64,000 nt of DNA, from assembly GCF_018732085.1 (NCBI RefSeq), contig NZ_CP076103.1:2914001-2978000 (forward strand). The letters are read 5' to 3'. Positions 55,915 through 64,000 of this stretch are shown piece by piece. Each line of letters opens with the position of its first letter. Position 1 is the first letter of the stretch. The notes below the pieces were generated by a model. It ran no database searches. It was given only the letters and a program-made list of their open reading frames with translations, and was not told the DNA's origin. The position numbers and the translations under genes are program-made. This DNA comes from Lysobacter capsici. GTDB taxonomy: Bacteria > Pseudomonadota > Gammaproteobacteria > Xanthomonadales > Xanthomonadaceae.

Positions 55915-57913
55915 GGGCGGCGGCCAGTTGCTGCGTGTACTTGTCCTCGGTGGCCGTCACTTCGGCCGCGGGGATGTGGTAGTCGCGCTTGTAGTTGAAG
56001 GTATGCACGATCGCGGCGATCAGCATCGCGGCGAAGGCCACGCCCGCGAACAGCCACATCTGCCAGATCAGGCCGAACGCGCAGACCGTGTTGAGCAATG
56101 CGATCACCAGGCCGGCGGCGGTGTTCTTGGGCATGTGCACGTCGAGGAAGCCCGACTGCGGACGCTGGTAGCCGCGTTGCTTCATGTCGTGCCAGGCGTC
56201 GTTGTCGTGGACCACCGGGGTGAAGGCGAAGTTGTAGTCCGGCGGCGGCGAAGAGGTCGACCACTCCAGGGTGCGGCCCTGCCAGGGATCGCCGGTTTCG
56301 TCGCGCAGCTCGTGGCGGCGGCGGATGCTCACATAGAACTGGATCAGCATGCTGGCGATGCCCAGCGCGATCAGCACCGCGCCGAACGCGGCGATGATGA
56401 ACCAGATCTGCAAGGACGGGTCTTCGAAGTGGTTGACGCGGCGGGTCACGCCCATCAGGCCGAGCACGTACAGCGGCATGAAGGCAAAGAAGAAGCCGGT
56501 GATCCAGAACCAGAACGAGCACTTGCCCCAGAACGCATCGAGCTTGAAGCCGAAGGCCTTGGGCCACCAGAAGTTGATGCCGGCGAACAGGCCGAACAGC
56601 ACGCCGCCGATGATCACGTTATGGAAGTGGGCGATCAGGAACAGGCTGTTGTGCAGGACGAAGTCGGCCGGCGGCACCGCCAGCAGCACGCCGGTCATGC
56701 CGCCGATGGTGAAGGTGACCATGAAGCCGATCGTCCACAGCATCGGCACTTCGAAGCGGATGCGGCCGCGGTACATGGTGAACAGCCAGTTGAAGATCTT
56801 CGCGCCGGTCGGGATCGAGATGATCATCGTGGTGATGCCGAAGAACGAGTTGACGCTGGCGCCCGAGCCCATGGTGAAGAAGTGGTGCAGCCACACCAGG
56901 TACGACAGGATGGTGATGACCACGGTCGCGTAGACCATCGAGGCGTAGCCGAACAGGCGCTTGCCGCTGAAGGTCGAGACGATCTCGGAGAAGATGCCGA
57001 AGCACGGCAGGATCAGGATGTAGACCTCCGGGTGGCCCCAGATCCAGATCAGGTTCACGTACATCATCGGGTTGCCGCCGAGATCGTTCGTGAAGAAGTT
57101 GGTGCCGGCGTAGCGGTCCAGCGACAACAGCAGCAGCACCGCGGTCAGCACCGGGAACGCGGCGACGATCAGCACGTTGGTGCACAGCGAGGTCCAGGTG
57201 AACACCGGCATGCGCATCATGGTCATGCCGGGCGCGCGCATCTTGACGATGGTCGCGATCAGGTTGATGCCCGATAGCAAGGTGCCGACGCCGGCTATCT
57301 GCAGCGCCCATATGTAGTAGTCGACCCCGACCCCGGGACTGTAGGCGATGCCCGACAGCGGCGGATACGCCAGCCAGCCGGTCTTGGCGAACTCGCCGAC
57401 GAACAGCGACAGCATCACCAGCCCGGCGCCGCAGGCGGTCATCCAGAAGCTGAAGTTGTTGAGGAAGGGGAAGGCGACGTCGCGCGCGCCGATCTGCAGC
57501 GGCACCAGGTAATTCATGAAGCCGGTGACCAAGGGCATCGCGACGAAAAAGATCATGATCACGCCGTGCGCGGTGAAGATCTGATCGTAGTGTTCCGGAG
57601 GCAGATAGCCGGCGTTGTCGCCGAAGGCCATCGCCTGCTGCAGGCGCATCATCAACGCGTCGGCGAAGCCGCGCAGCAGCATCACCAAGCCCAGCACCAT
57701 GTACATGATGCCGATCTTCTTGTGATCGATGCTGGTGAACCATTCCTTCCACAGATACCCCCACAGCTTGTAGCGGGTGATCAGCGCGAGCACGGCCAGA
57801 CCGCCGAGCACGACCATGGCGAAGGTGGCGATCAGGATCGGCTCGTGCAGCGGGACCGCGTCCCAGCTGAGCCGGCCGAAGATCGACTGGGTGAGGTTGG
57901 CTTGGTCAGACAT
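55907..57913 (-). CDS. cyoB: Cytochrome bo3 ubiquinol oxidase subunit I
   Basis: A 668-residue heme-copper oxidase core subunit of the normal length. It contains the heme ligand regions FTAHGVIMIFFVAMP and LIAHFHNVIIGG, and the CuB/tyrosine region WIWGHPEVYILILP with HHFFTMG. It oxidises ubiquinol, reduces O2 to water and pumps protons. ATG 57913 is preferred over the in-frame TTG two codons earlier; GGAG lies 8 nt upstream. Confidence 0.97.
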   Translation of the reverse strand: MSDQANLTQSIFGRLSWDAVPLHEPILIATFAMVVLGGLAVLALITRYKLWGYLWKEWFTSIDHKKIGIMYMVLGLVMLLRGFADALMMRLQQAMAFGDNAGYLPPEHYDQIFTAHGVIMIFFVAMPLVTGFMNYLVPLQIGARDVAFPFLNNFSFWMTACGAGLVMLSLFVGEFAKTGWLAYPPLSGIAYSPGVGVDYYIWALQIAGVGTLLSGINLIATIVKMRAPGMTMMRMPVFTWTSLCTNVLIVAAFPVLTAVLLLLSLDRYAGTNFFTNDLGGNPMMYVNLIWIWGHPEVYILILPCFGIFSEIVSTFSGKRLFGYASMVYATVVITILSYLVWLHHFFTMGSGASVNSFFGITTMIISIPTGAKIFNWLFTMYRGRIRFEVPMLWTIGFMVTFTIGGMTGVLLAVPPADFVLHNSLFLIAHFHNVIIGGVLFGLFAGINFWWPKAFGFKLDAFWGKCSFWFWITGFFFAFMPLYVLGLMGVTRRVNHFEDPSLQIWFIIAAFGAVLIALGIASMLIQFYVSIRRRHELRDETGDPWQGRTLEWSTSSPPPDYNFAFTPVVHDNDAWHDMKQRGYQRPQSGFLDVHMPKNTAAGLVIALLNTVCAFGLIWQMWLFAGVAFAAMLIAAIVHTFNYKRDYHIPAAEVTATEDKYTQQLAAAHV

Positions 57914-58013
57914 CTTCAACTCCGGAAGTCCGCTCGCGGACTCGGCGCGCGGTTTGCGCGCCTTGCTTGAATTCGATTCGTTGCGATCAATTCGGCTATG
58001 CGATGCGCCGCGA

Positions 58014-59180
58014 TCACGGCGCCAGCGAAGCGACGCCCCAGTTCGGCGTGGCGGTCGGTTCGGTCACGCACATCGCCGAGGTCACCACCGGGCCGCCGCG
58101 CAGGTCGCCCTTGCGTCGTGGCGCCAGCGCGTTGGTGTTCAGACCCAGGCCGCCGCTGGCGTCGATCATCATCATCTCGTCCATGCACATCTTCGACGAG
58201 TCGACGCAGCGGTTGAGGATCGCCTTGTACAGGCCCGGCGCGACCGCGCCGTAGCGGCGCACCGGTTCTTTTTCGCTGGGCATCTCGAGCTTGAGGTAGT
58301 CCGCGCGCTGCAGGGTGTTGCCGCTGGCGCGGTTCTGCGCGACCCACTGGTCGAAGCCGGCCTGGTCCATGCCGTGGAAACGAAAGCGCATGCCGGAGAA
58401 GCCGGCGCCGCTGTAGTTCGCCGAGAAGCCTTCGTAGTTGCCCGGCGAATTCATCACCGCGTGCAACTGGGTTTCCATGCCCGGCATGGCGTAGATCTGG
58501 CCGGCCAGGGCGGGGATGTAGAACGAGTTCATCACGGTCGAGGCGGTGATCTTGAAGTGGATCGGCCGATCGATCGGCGCGGCCAGTTCGTTGACCGTGG
58601 CGATGTTCTGTTCCGGGTACAGGAACAGCCACTTCCAATCCAGCGCGACCACTTCAACCACCAGCGGCTTGACGTCGGCCGGAACCGGGCGACCGGCGGC
58701 GACGCGGTGCAGCGGGCGATACGGATCGAGCGTGTGGGTGCTGACCCAGGTGATCGCGCCGAGCACGATGATGATCAGCAGCGGCGCGGCCCAGATCAGC
58801 AGCTCGAGCTGGGTCGAGTGGTCCCAGTCGGGCTTGTAGGTGGCGCTCTTGTTGGACGCGCGATAGCGCCAGGCGAAGAACAGCGTCAACCCGATCACCG
58901 GCACGATGATCAGCAGCATCAGCACGGTCGACACCACGATGAGGTCGCCTTGCTGGGCCGCGACGTCGCCGGGCGGATTCAGCACGAGGGTGTTGCAGCC
59001 GGCCAGGAGCGCGAGGGCAGCTACGGCGAGCAGCGAACGGAACGTCGTGTTTAGAAACGTCCTGTCGGCCGGCGTGTCGCTTGAGCGTAGGCCGCGGGAG
59101 GTCGCGCCATCGCCGAGCACGCCGGCACAGGGCGGGCGACGCGAAAGCAGGCGGCTTAACAGGGATTTGACCATGGTCAT
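58014..59180 (-). CDS. cyoA: Cytochrome bo3 ubiquinol oxidase subunit II
   Basis: A lipoprotein subunit with lipobox LLAGC, two membrane helices (VVSTVLMLLIIVPVIGLTLFF and IWAAPLLIIIVLGAITW) and a cupredoxin domain with VVALDWKWLFLYPEQNIATVNE, typical of CyoA (no CuA ligands). The start is uncertain: ATG 59180 or 59174 gives about 40 extra residues before the signal core, and neither has a ribosome site; a later non-ATG start close to the lipobox is possible. The C-terminus is 30 residues longer than usual, with a Cys-containing end. Confidence 0.9.
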   Translation of the reverse strand: MTMVKSLLSRLLSRRPPCAGVLGDGATSRGLRSSDTPADRTFLNTTFRSLLAVAALALLAGCNTLVLNPPGDVAAQQGDLIVVSTVLMLLIIVPVIGLTLFFAWRYRASNKSATYKPDWDHSTQLELLIWAAPLLIIIVLGAITWVSTHTLDPYRPLHRVAAGRPVPADVKPLVVEVVALDWKWLFLYPEQNIATVNELAAPIDRPIHFKITASTVMNSFYIPALAGQIYAMPGMETQLHAVMNSPGNYEGFSANYSGAGFSGMRFRFHGMDQAGFDQWVAQNRASGNTLQRADYLKLEMPSEKEPVRRYGAVAPGLYKAILNRCVDSSKMCMDEMMMIDASGGLGLNTNALAPRRKGDLRGGPVVTSAMCVTEPTATPNWGVASLAP

Positions 59181-59394
59181 CGGGCAGCGCATCGCACGAG
59201 CGAAGCCGCGGCAGGGCGGCGATGGGCGCACTGTAGTGCCGCGCGACTGTGACGACGATTGGACGTTTTGTCCTATGGCAGCGCCGGGCGGGTGGTGGGA
59301 AGCTAGCGGCGTTCCTGGGAATGGGCGTGATGGTGTTGGGTGGTGTGGTGGGTGGGTGAATGATTCGCCCGATGCTGCATTGCCTTCCAGAACG

Positions 59395-59554
59395 TTATTC
59401 CCGCGAACGCGGGCTCCGCTTTACCTCGGCGGAGCCGAACATCCAGAGACTTAAGCGTCATCTCCAGAACGTCATTCCCGCGAAGGCGGGAATCCAGTGA
59501 CTTCAGGTGTTCTCGTACGAAAGGCCCTGGATTCCCGCGTTCGCGGGAATGACG
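59395..59554. repeat. Palindromic repeats upstream of the MFS gene, including BIME-like copy 3
   Basis: A partial unit at about 59395-59460 (attcccgcgaacgcgggctc, then agccgaacatccagagactt) resembles part of the 132-bp unit at 2372. It is followed by the full palindromic element at 59470-59554 (cgtcattcccgcg ... cgcgggaatgacg). The stretch 59181-59794 holds these, the heptamer array, and no gene. Confidence 0.85.
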
Positions 59555-59635
59555 GTAGGTAGGAGTCGCGGGGGTCTGAGAGCTGCATTGCTTCGGATTG
59601 TTTACGTACTTTGCAGACATAGCGCGCTACGCTCT

Positions 59636-59717
59636 TCCCGATTCCCGATTCCCGATTCCCGATTCCCGATTCCCGATTCCCGATTCCCGATTCCCGATTC
59701 CCGATTCCCGATTCCCG
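59636..59717. repeat. Heptanucleotide microsatellite array C
   Basis: gattccc repeated about 11-12 times, nearly perfect. It lies 78 nt before the start codon of the MFS gene, so length changes could alter promoter spacing or the mRNA leader. The open frame running through it (repeating FPIPDSR) is an artefact. Confidence 0.93.
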
Positions 59718-59794
59718 TCATAGCTGAACGTATCCGCCTGCATCAGCAAACCGGTCAGGCCCAATCGCTCCACGCACCGCAAGCCGACTCGACG

Positions 59795-61120
59795 ATGCAA
59801 ACGCCAAATCTCGCAAACCCGGATTCCTCCCAGACCGTGTCGGTCCACGACACCGGTTCGCATGCCGAAGTGGCGCCGGGCGACATCGCGGTCGGGGTGG
59901 TGATCGGCCGCGCCTCGGAGTACTTCGACTTCTTCGTCTACGGCATCGCCTCGGTGCTGGTGTTCCCGTCGATCTTCTTCCCGTTCCTGGGCAAGCTCGA
60001 AGGCACGCTGTGGTCGTTCGCGATCTTCTCGCTGGCGTTCGTCGCGCGGCCGATCGGCACGGTCACCTTCATGTGGATCCAGCGCCGCTGGGATCGCAGC
60101 ACCAAGCTCACTATCGCCTTGTTCCTGCTCGGCACCTGCACCGCGGGCATCGCGTTCCTGCCGAGTTTCGGTACGGTCGGTTCGTTGTCGATCGTGCTGC
60201 TGTCGCTGTTCCGGATCGGCCAGGGCATCGCGCTCGGCGGCTCCTGGGACGGCCTGCCGTCGCTGCTCGCGCTCAACGCGCCGAAGGAACGCCGGGGCTG
60301 GTACGCGATGCTCGGCCAGCTCGGTGCGCCGGTCGGCTTCATCATCGCCGCCGCGCTGTTCGCCTATCTCAACACCAGCCTGCCGCGCGCCGACTTTCTC
60401 GACTGGGGCTGGCGTTATCCGTTCTTCGCCGCGTTCGCGATCAACGTGGTCGCGCTGTTCGCGCGCCTGCGCCTGGTCGTCACTCACGAGTACGCCCGCG
60501 AGCTGGGCGAGCACGAACTCGAACCCACGCCGGTGCTGGAGCTGTTCCAGGCCAAGGGCCGGCATGTGGTGATCGGCGCGTTCGCCGCGTTGGCCAGCTA
60601 TGCGCTGTTCCACATCGTGACGATCTTTCCGTTGTCGTGGATCCTGCTGTACTCGGACCAGTCGGTGAGCCAGTTCCTGGTCGTGCAGATCGTCGGTGCC
60701 TGCCTGGCCGCGGGCGCGGTGGTGGCGTCGGGCTGGATCGCCGACCGCTTCGGCCGTCCGCGCACGCTGGCCGCGCTGGCCGCGGCGATCGCGATGTTCA
60801 GCGGTTTCGCGCCGACCCTGCTGGGCTCGGGCGAACTGGGCCAGGACGTGTTCATCCTGATCGGCTTCGTGCTGCTGGGCCTGTCCTACGGCCAGGCCGC
60901 CGGTTCGGTGACCGCGAACTTCGGTTCGAAGTACCGCTACACCGGCGCGGCCTTGACCTCGGATCTGGCCTGGTTGATCGGCGCCGCGTTCGCGCCGCTG
61001 GTGGCGCTGGGGTTGTGCGCACACTTCGGGCTGGGGTTTGTCGGCGTGTACTTGTTGTCGGGTGCGGTTTGCACGATGGCGGCGCTTGGGGTCAATCGGG
61101 CTTTGAATATTCGTAGTTGA
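59795..61120 (+). CDS. MFS transporter, metabolite:H+ symporter (MHS) family
   Basis: A 441-residue transporter. It begins with a short soluble tail, then GVVIGRASEYFDFFVYGIASVLVFP, the first-helix signature of the MHS family (ProP, KgtP, ShiA relatives). SLFRIGQGIALGGSWDGLPSLLA and GWIADRFGRPRTLAALAAA are the conserved loop motifs. It imports small organic acids or osmolytes by proton symport; substrate not predictable. ATG 59795 is chosen because the upstream part of the frame is repeat sequence. Confidence 0.9.
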   Translation: MQTPNLANPDSSQTVSVHDTGSHAEVAPGDIAVGVVIGRASEYFDFFVYGIASVLVFPSIFFPFLGKLEGTLWSFAIFSLAFVARPIGTVTFMWIQRRWDRSTKLTIALFLLGTCTAGIAFLPSFGTVGSLSIVLLSLFRIGQGIALGGSWDGLPSLLALNAPKERRGWYAMLGQLGAPVGFIIAAALFAYLNTSLPRADFLDWGWRYPFFAAFAINVVALFARLRLVVTHEYARELGEHELEPTPVLELFQAKGRHVVIGAFAALASYALFHIVTIFPLSWILLYSDQSVSQFLVVQIVGACLAAGAVVASGWIADRFGRPRTLAALAAAIAMFSGFAPTLLGSGELGQDVFILIGFVLLGLSYGQAAGSVTANFGSKYRYTGAALTSDLAWLIGAAFAPLVALGLCAHFGLGFVGVYLLSGAVCTMAALGVNRALNIRS

Positions 61121-61615
61121 GGTTGGGTGCGCGATTGCTCCGGCCACGATCTTCGACAAGGCGCATCGATTCGGTTGTTGGACGCTGTTGCCTTTGCCAG
61201 GGTGCTAGACGTCTGGATCAAATGGCATCGTCAATAGTCACCGTCATTCCCGCGTTCGCGGGAATGACGAGTAGGTGGGAGCGCTGATTGGCGCGTTACC
61301 GTCTGACTTTATATTGGTGAACTCCCAAGCCGTCATCCCCGCGAAGGCGGGGATCCAGGGCTTCACCGAGGTGTCGCTCTGAAGTCTCTGGATTCCCGCC
61401 TGCGCGGGAATGACGAGCCACAGCGGTCGTCGCGATCAAGAATTACGCAGCCTCGCCGTAACTTCGCTCCCCCACGACATGACTGTGAAGTCGCTCGATG
61501 TTCGACTCCGCCGAAGTAAAGCGGAGCCCGCGTTCGCGGGAATGACGAGCCCGAGCAATCGTGAGTGATCACGCGTTGCGCAGCCGCACTGCGGGTTCAT
61601 TCACCGCGCCGCTTA
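61121..61615. repeat. Repeat-filled gap with palindromic elements, including BIME-like copy 4
   Basis: A single palindrome at 61242-61271 (cgtcattcccgcgttcgcgg gaatgacgag), a full element at 61331-61417, and a partial copy at about 61498-61551 (atgttcgactccgccgaagt aaagcggagcccgcg) that is the reverse complement of part of 59400-59450. The gap lies between two convergent genes. No gene seen. Confidence 0.85.
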
Positions 61616-61834
61616 TCAACCGCCATGCTGCTCCATCGCCTTGATCAGGCTCAAAGGACGCATATCCGTCCAGTTTTTCTCGATGTACTCCAGGCAAGTC
61701 TGGCGTACGGCCGGGCCGTGGACGCTGCGCCAGCCGGCCGGGATCTCGGCGAATTCGGGCCACAGCGAATGCTGGTTTTCGTCGTTGACCAGGACCAGGA
61801 AAGTGCCGTTGGGGTCTTCGAAGGGATTGCTCAT
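61616..61834 (-). CDS. mbtH: MbtH-like protein
   Basis: A 72-residue MbtH-family protein of normal length. NPFEDPNGTFLVLVNDENQH is followed by SLWPEFAEIPAGWRSVHGPA and CLEYIEKNWTDMRPLSL. MbtH proteins bind and activate adenylation domains of non-ribosomal peptide synthetases. ATG 61834 has an AGGAA site. No NRPS gene is in the window; the only partner here is the PLP decarboxylase gene 80 nt upstream on the same strand. Confidence 0.93.
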   Translation of the reverse strand: MSNPFEDPNGTFLVLVNDENQHSLWPEFAEIPAGWRSVHGPAVRQTCLEYIEKNWTDMRPLSLIKAMEQHGG

Positions 61835-61914
61835 GTGCTGTTCCTGCGGGTTGTCGTGAAAAGAGGCGCTGCTGCCCGACGGGCCGGATCGCATGATCCG
61901 CCATGGACAAGGTT

Positions 61915-63177
61915 TCAGTACGCGACCATGGTCCGCGATTGCGACCGCAGCGCGCCGCGTTCGCGTTGGTGGACGGCGCGTTCGAGGTCGCCCAGGTAAG
62001 CCTCCACGCTTTGGTCGTGGCCCGGGGTCACGGTCATGTGCAAGGCGGCCGGATTGGACAGGCGGCCGATATGCCAGCCGCGCGCCTGCATCGCGTCGCC
62101 GATGAGGTGGATGTCGTATTCGTCGGAGCCGAACGCGATCACGCTCAGGTGCGGGGCGCCGAGCAGATGCAGTCCGGGGATACGTTCGATCCCTTCGATG
62201 TAGCGATCGCGGATGTGCATCACCCGCTGGGCCAGCGCGCGATAGCCCGATTCGCCCAGGTAATGCAGCACCGCCCAGGCCGCGGCGACCGCGCCACCGG
62301 GGCGCGTGCCGGCCAGGGTGTCGGTGCGGTAGACGCCCTTGGGCCAGTCGAAGTATTCGAAGTGCTGGTACTCCTGATCCTCCGCGTCGGCATACAACAG
62401 CACCGACGCGCCCTTGGCCGCGTAGCCGAACTTGTGCAGGTCGGCCGACAGTGAGCGCACGCCGGGAATGCTCAGGTCGAAGCGCGGCAGGCCGGGCATG
62501 AGCTGGGCGACGTGGGGAGCGAGAAAGCCGCCGATGCAGGCGTCCACGTGCAGCCACACCTCGTGTTCGCGCGCGAGCCTGGCGATGTCCTCGACCGGGT
62601 CGATGGTGCCGAACGGCAGCGACGGCGCCGAGGCGACGATCATCATCGTTTCCTGACACACGCATTGCGCCAGCACATCGACGCAGGCGCGGTAGTCGCC
62701 GCCGATCGATACCCGCAGCACGTCCAGGCCCATCAGGTCGGCGGCCTTGTCGTAGGCCGGATGCGCGCTGGACGGCAACAGCAGGTGCGGGCGCCGCACC
62801 CCGGGATGGCACGCGCGGAATGCGCGATGCGCGCTGCGCACCGCGAGCAGGATGCTCTCGGTGCCGCCGCAGGTCATCGTGCCGACCGCGTCGCTGCCGC
62901 CGCCGAGCAGCGACAGCGAGATCGCGACGATGTCGTCCTGCATCCTGCGCAGGCTGGGAAACGCCGCCGGCGCCATCGCGTCCTCGCAGATGAACATGGC
63001 GTAGGCGCGGCGGGCGACGTCGAGCACGTCCTCGCCGGCGTAATACACGTTCAACGGCGGGCCATAGCGCCAGTCGGGATCGCCGCCGCGCAGGTCCGAC
63101 ATGGCGACCTGCAATTCGGTCCAGGGCTGGCCCCGGACGGGCAGGGTCTTGCGACCGTGAAAATTGAGCGAAGTCAT
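61915..63177 (-). CDS. Group II PLP-dependent decarboxylase / SPL-like enzyme
   Basis: A 420-residue aminotransferase-fold enzyme. Motifs: GTMTCGGTESILLAVRSA (PLP phosphate binding), SAHPAYDKAADLMGL, WLHVDACIGGFLAP (Asp binding the pyridine N), and Lys249 in SADLHKFGYAAKG (Schiff base). The pattern lies between glutamate decarboxylase and sphingosine-phosphate lyase, as in many natural-product enzymes. A start at 63177 is chosen because the upstream residues are Arg/Pro-rich shadow. Paired with mbtH, it may supply an amine or amino acid for a peptide natural product. Confidence 0.85.
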   Translation of the reverse strand: MTSLNFHGRKTLPVRGQPWTELQVAMSDLRGGDPDWRYGPPLNVYYAGEDVLDVARRAYAMFICEDAMAPAAFPSLRRMQDDIVAISLSLLGGGSDAVGTMTCGGTESILLAVRSAHRAFRACHPGVRRPHLLLPSSAHPAYDKAADLMGLDVLRVSIGGDYRACVDVLAQCVCQETMMIVASAPSLPFGTIDPVEDIARLAREHEVWLHVDACIGGFLAPHVAQLMPGLPRFDLSIPGVRSLSADLHKFGYAAKGASVLLYADAEDQEYQHFEYFDWPKGVYRTDTLAGTRPGGAVAAAWAVLHYLGESGYRALAQRVMHIRDRYIEGIERIPGLHLLGAPHLSVIAFGSDEYDIHLIGDAMQARGWHIGRLSNPAALHMTVTPGHDQSVEAYLGDLERAVHQRERGALRSQSRTMVAY

Positions 63178-64000
63178 GGTGCGCTGTCTCGGTTCGGGTC
63201 GAATACGTGGAGTGCAAGGTCTGCAACACGCGTCGGGATCACGATCGGTGAAAGGGCGTCGCCAGGCTCGTCGGCGGTTCGGGCGCGACATCGATCCGCG
63301 TCATCCGGAAAACCCGGTCGCCGCGACACCATGGATTGGCCCGCGGCTGCACGGGTTCTCGCGATCGCTCGCTTATGACGCGATCGACGCGCAGGCACGA
63401 CGCGCCGATGATGGAATCGGCGCGAAGACGCGCGCGGCGTGCGCATGCGCAAACCGTTGGCCAACTGGTTGGATCCAGGGCGTGGGGCGGAGCGTGGGAC
63501 CTAGATGCGAATCCGGCCGGCGCCGCGCCGTGGCCCGCGGCTCATCCTGGACAGCGTTGCGACGCGGTGCGGATAGTGCGTGCGTCGATGCATGCCAGCG
63601 GCCGCGAAACCGGCGCTGCGAGCGGAGAGCGCGGCGGGATCGGATCGGGCTGGATCAGACCAGGTGGAATCGGACCTGAGCGGGATTCCACGCGTCGTAC
63701 GTTGGAGTTCTTCAATCGACTTGCTCCGTGTCACGAGAAGGGTTGTCGCGCACTGGATTCGGACGGTGCGGACGGGTGTGGCGAGACGGCGCGCTATTTT
63801 TCTAGTTAGTGAGCGAGCCGCTTTGGTGCGTGTTGATGCATTGCTGCACGTTGCCAACACAGTGTTACGTCCTGTTGTCAGGTGGGTCAACGATCCGGGT
63901 TGCCTGTTGGTCGAAGTAGCGATGCGTATCGCATTAGCCGACGTGCTGCATCACAGAAACGCCATTGTGATTGTCGCGTGAATGCGGTCGATTACGCGCT
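63178..64000. other. Gene-free end of the window
   Basis: 823 bp. Frames on both strands are open but give Arg/Ser-rich sequence without motifs or ribosome sites (for example 63580-63981 plus and 63501-63890 minus). The last 250 bp are less GC-rich and may begin a regulatory region. It must hold the promoter of the decarboxylase-mbtH pair. Confidence 0.4.

Noticed and set aside
59636..59717. Possible CRISPR array
   Set aside because: Units are 7 bp with no spacers, so these are microsatellites; no cas genes in the window.
63580..63981. 133-codon plus-strand frame at the right end
   Set aside because: No ribosome site, no motif, skewed Arg/Val content; an equally long frame lies opposite.

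Overview
The window is high-GC and looks like a chromosomal segment of a Xanthomonadaceae bacterium, most likely Lysobacter or a close relative. Evidence: a Xanthomonadales-type type IV secretion effector with an XVIPCD-like tail, the CCTGTAGGAGCGGCGCAAGCCGCGACC-type intergenic repeat, many attcccgcg/cgcgggaat palindromes, and a cyo oxidase cluster linked to a RegB/RegA pair. All family calls were made by eye from protein motifs; no database search was run.

Layout. 1-2171: the 5' end of a fosmidomycin-resistance-type MFS gene, a divergent AraC-type regulator and an alpha/beta hydrolase. 2172-3130: a repeat field (132-bp tandem repeats, palindromes, heptanucleotide microsatellites) that runs into the 3' end of a secreted isoamylase (3112-5472). 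5624-41293: about 35.7 kb of tightly packed minus-strand genes (24 genes, many overlapping by 1-4 nt) forming one extracellular contractile injection system (eCIS) operon. Its order of transcription is: winged-helix-like protein, Pvc16-type cap, unknown, sheath, tube, giant second sheath, tube 2, LysM adaptor, 58-aa protein, gpD hub, gpV spike, TM-tailed protein, gp25, gpJ, propeller plus tail-I protein, two related accessory proteins, TIG protein, membrane-anchored vWA protein, unknown 716-aa protein, AAA+ ATPase, 1058-aa putative cargo, a three-domain glycan enzyme and a methyltransferase. A near-consensus sigma-54 promoter (41323-41340, minus strand) lies 20-30 nt upstream of the first start codon. 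A sigma-54-type enhancer-binding protein gene (42037-43497) is the next gene upstream.

43748-45172: two unrecognised envelope or secreted proteins. 45545-50079: an isolated VirB5-VirB6 pair, a DUF4189 protein, an LprI-like lipoprotein (probable immunity protein) and a peptidoglycan hydrolase with an XVIPCD-like C-terminus (probable antibacterial T4SS effector). 50376-50960: a decayed copy of the LuxR-type response regulator gene that follows it intact (50988-51602). 51742-59180: regA-regB, SURF1 and cyoDCBA, all on the minus strand, that is, a terminal quinol oxidase with its assembly factor and redox regulators. 59795-61120: an MHS-family MFS transporter. 61616-63177: an MbtH-like protein and a group II PLP decarboxylase. 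The last 820 bases show no convincing gene.

The main point of interest is the eCIS. It carries envelope-linked accessory proteins, a dedicated sugar-enzyme/methyltransferase pair at its distal end, and an apparent sigma-54 switch whose activator has GAYTHA in place of the canonical GAFTGA loop.
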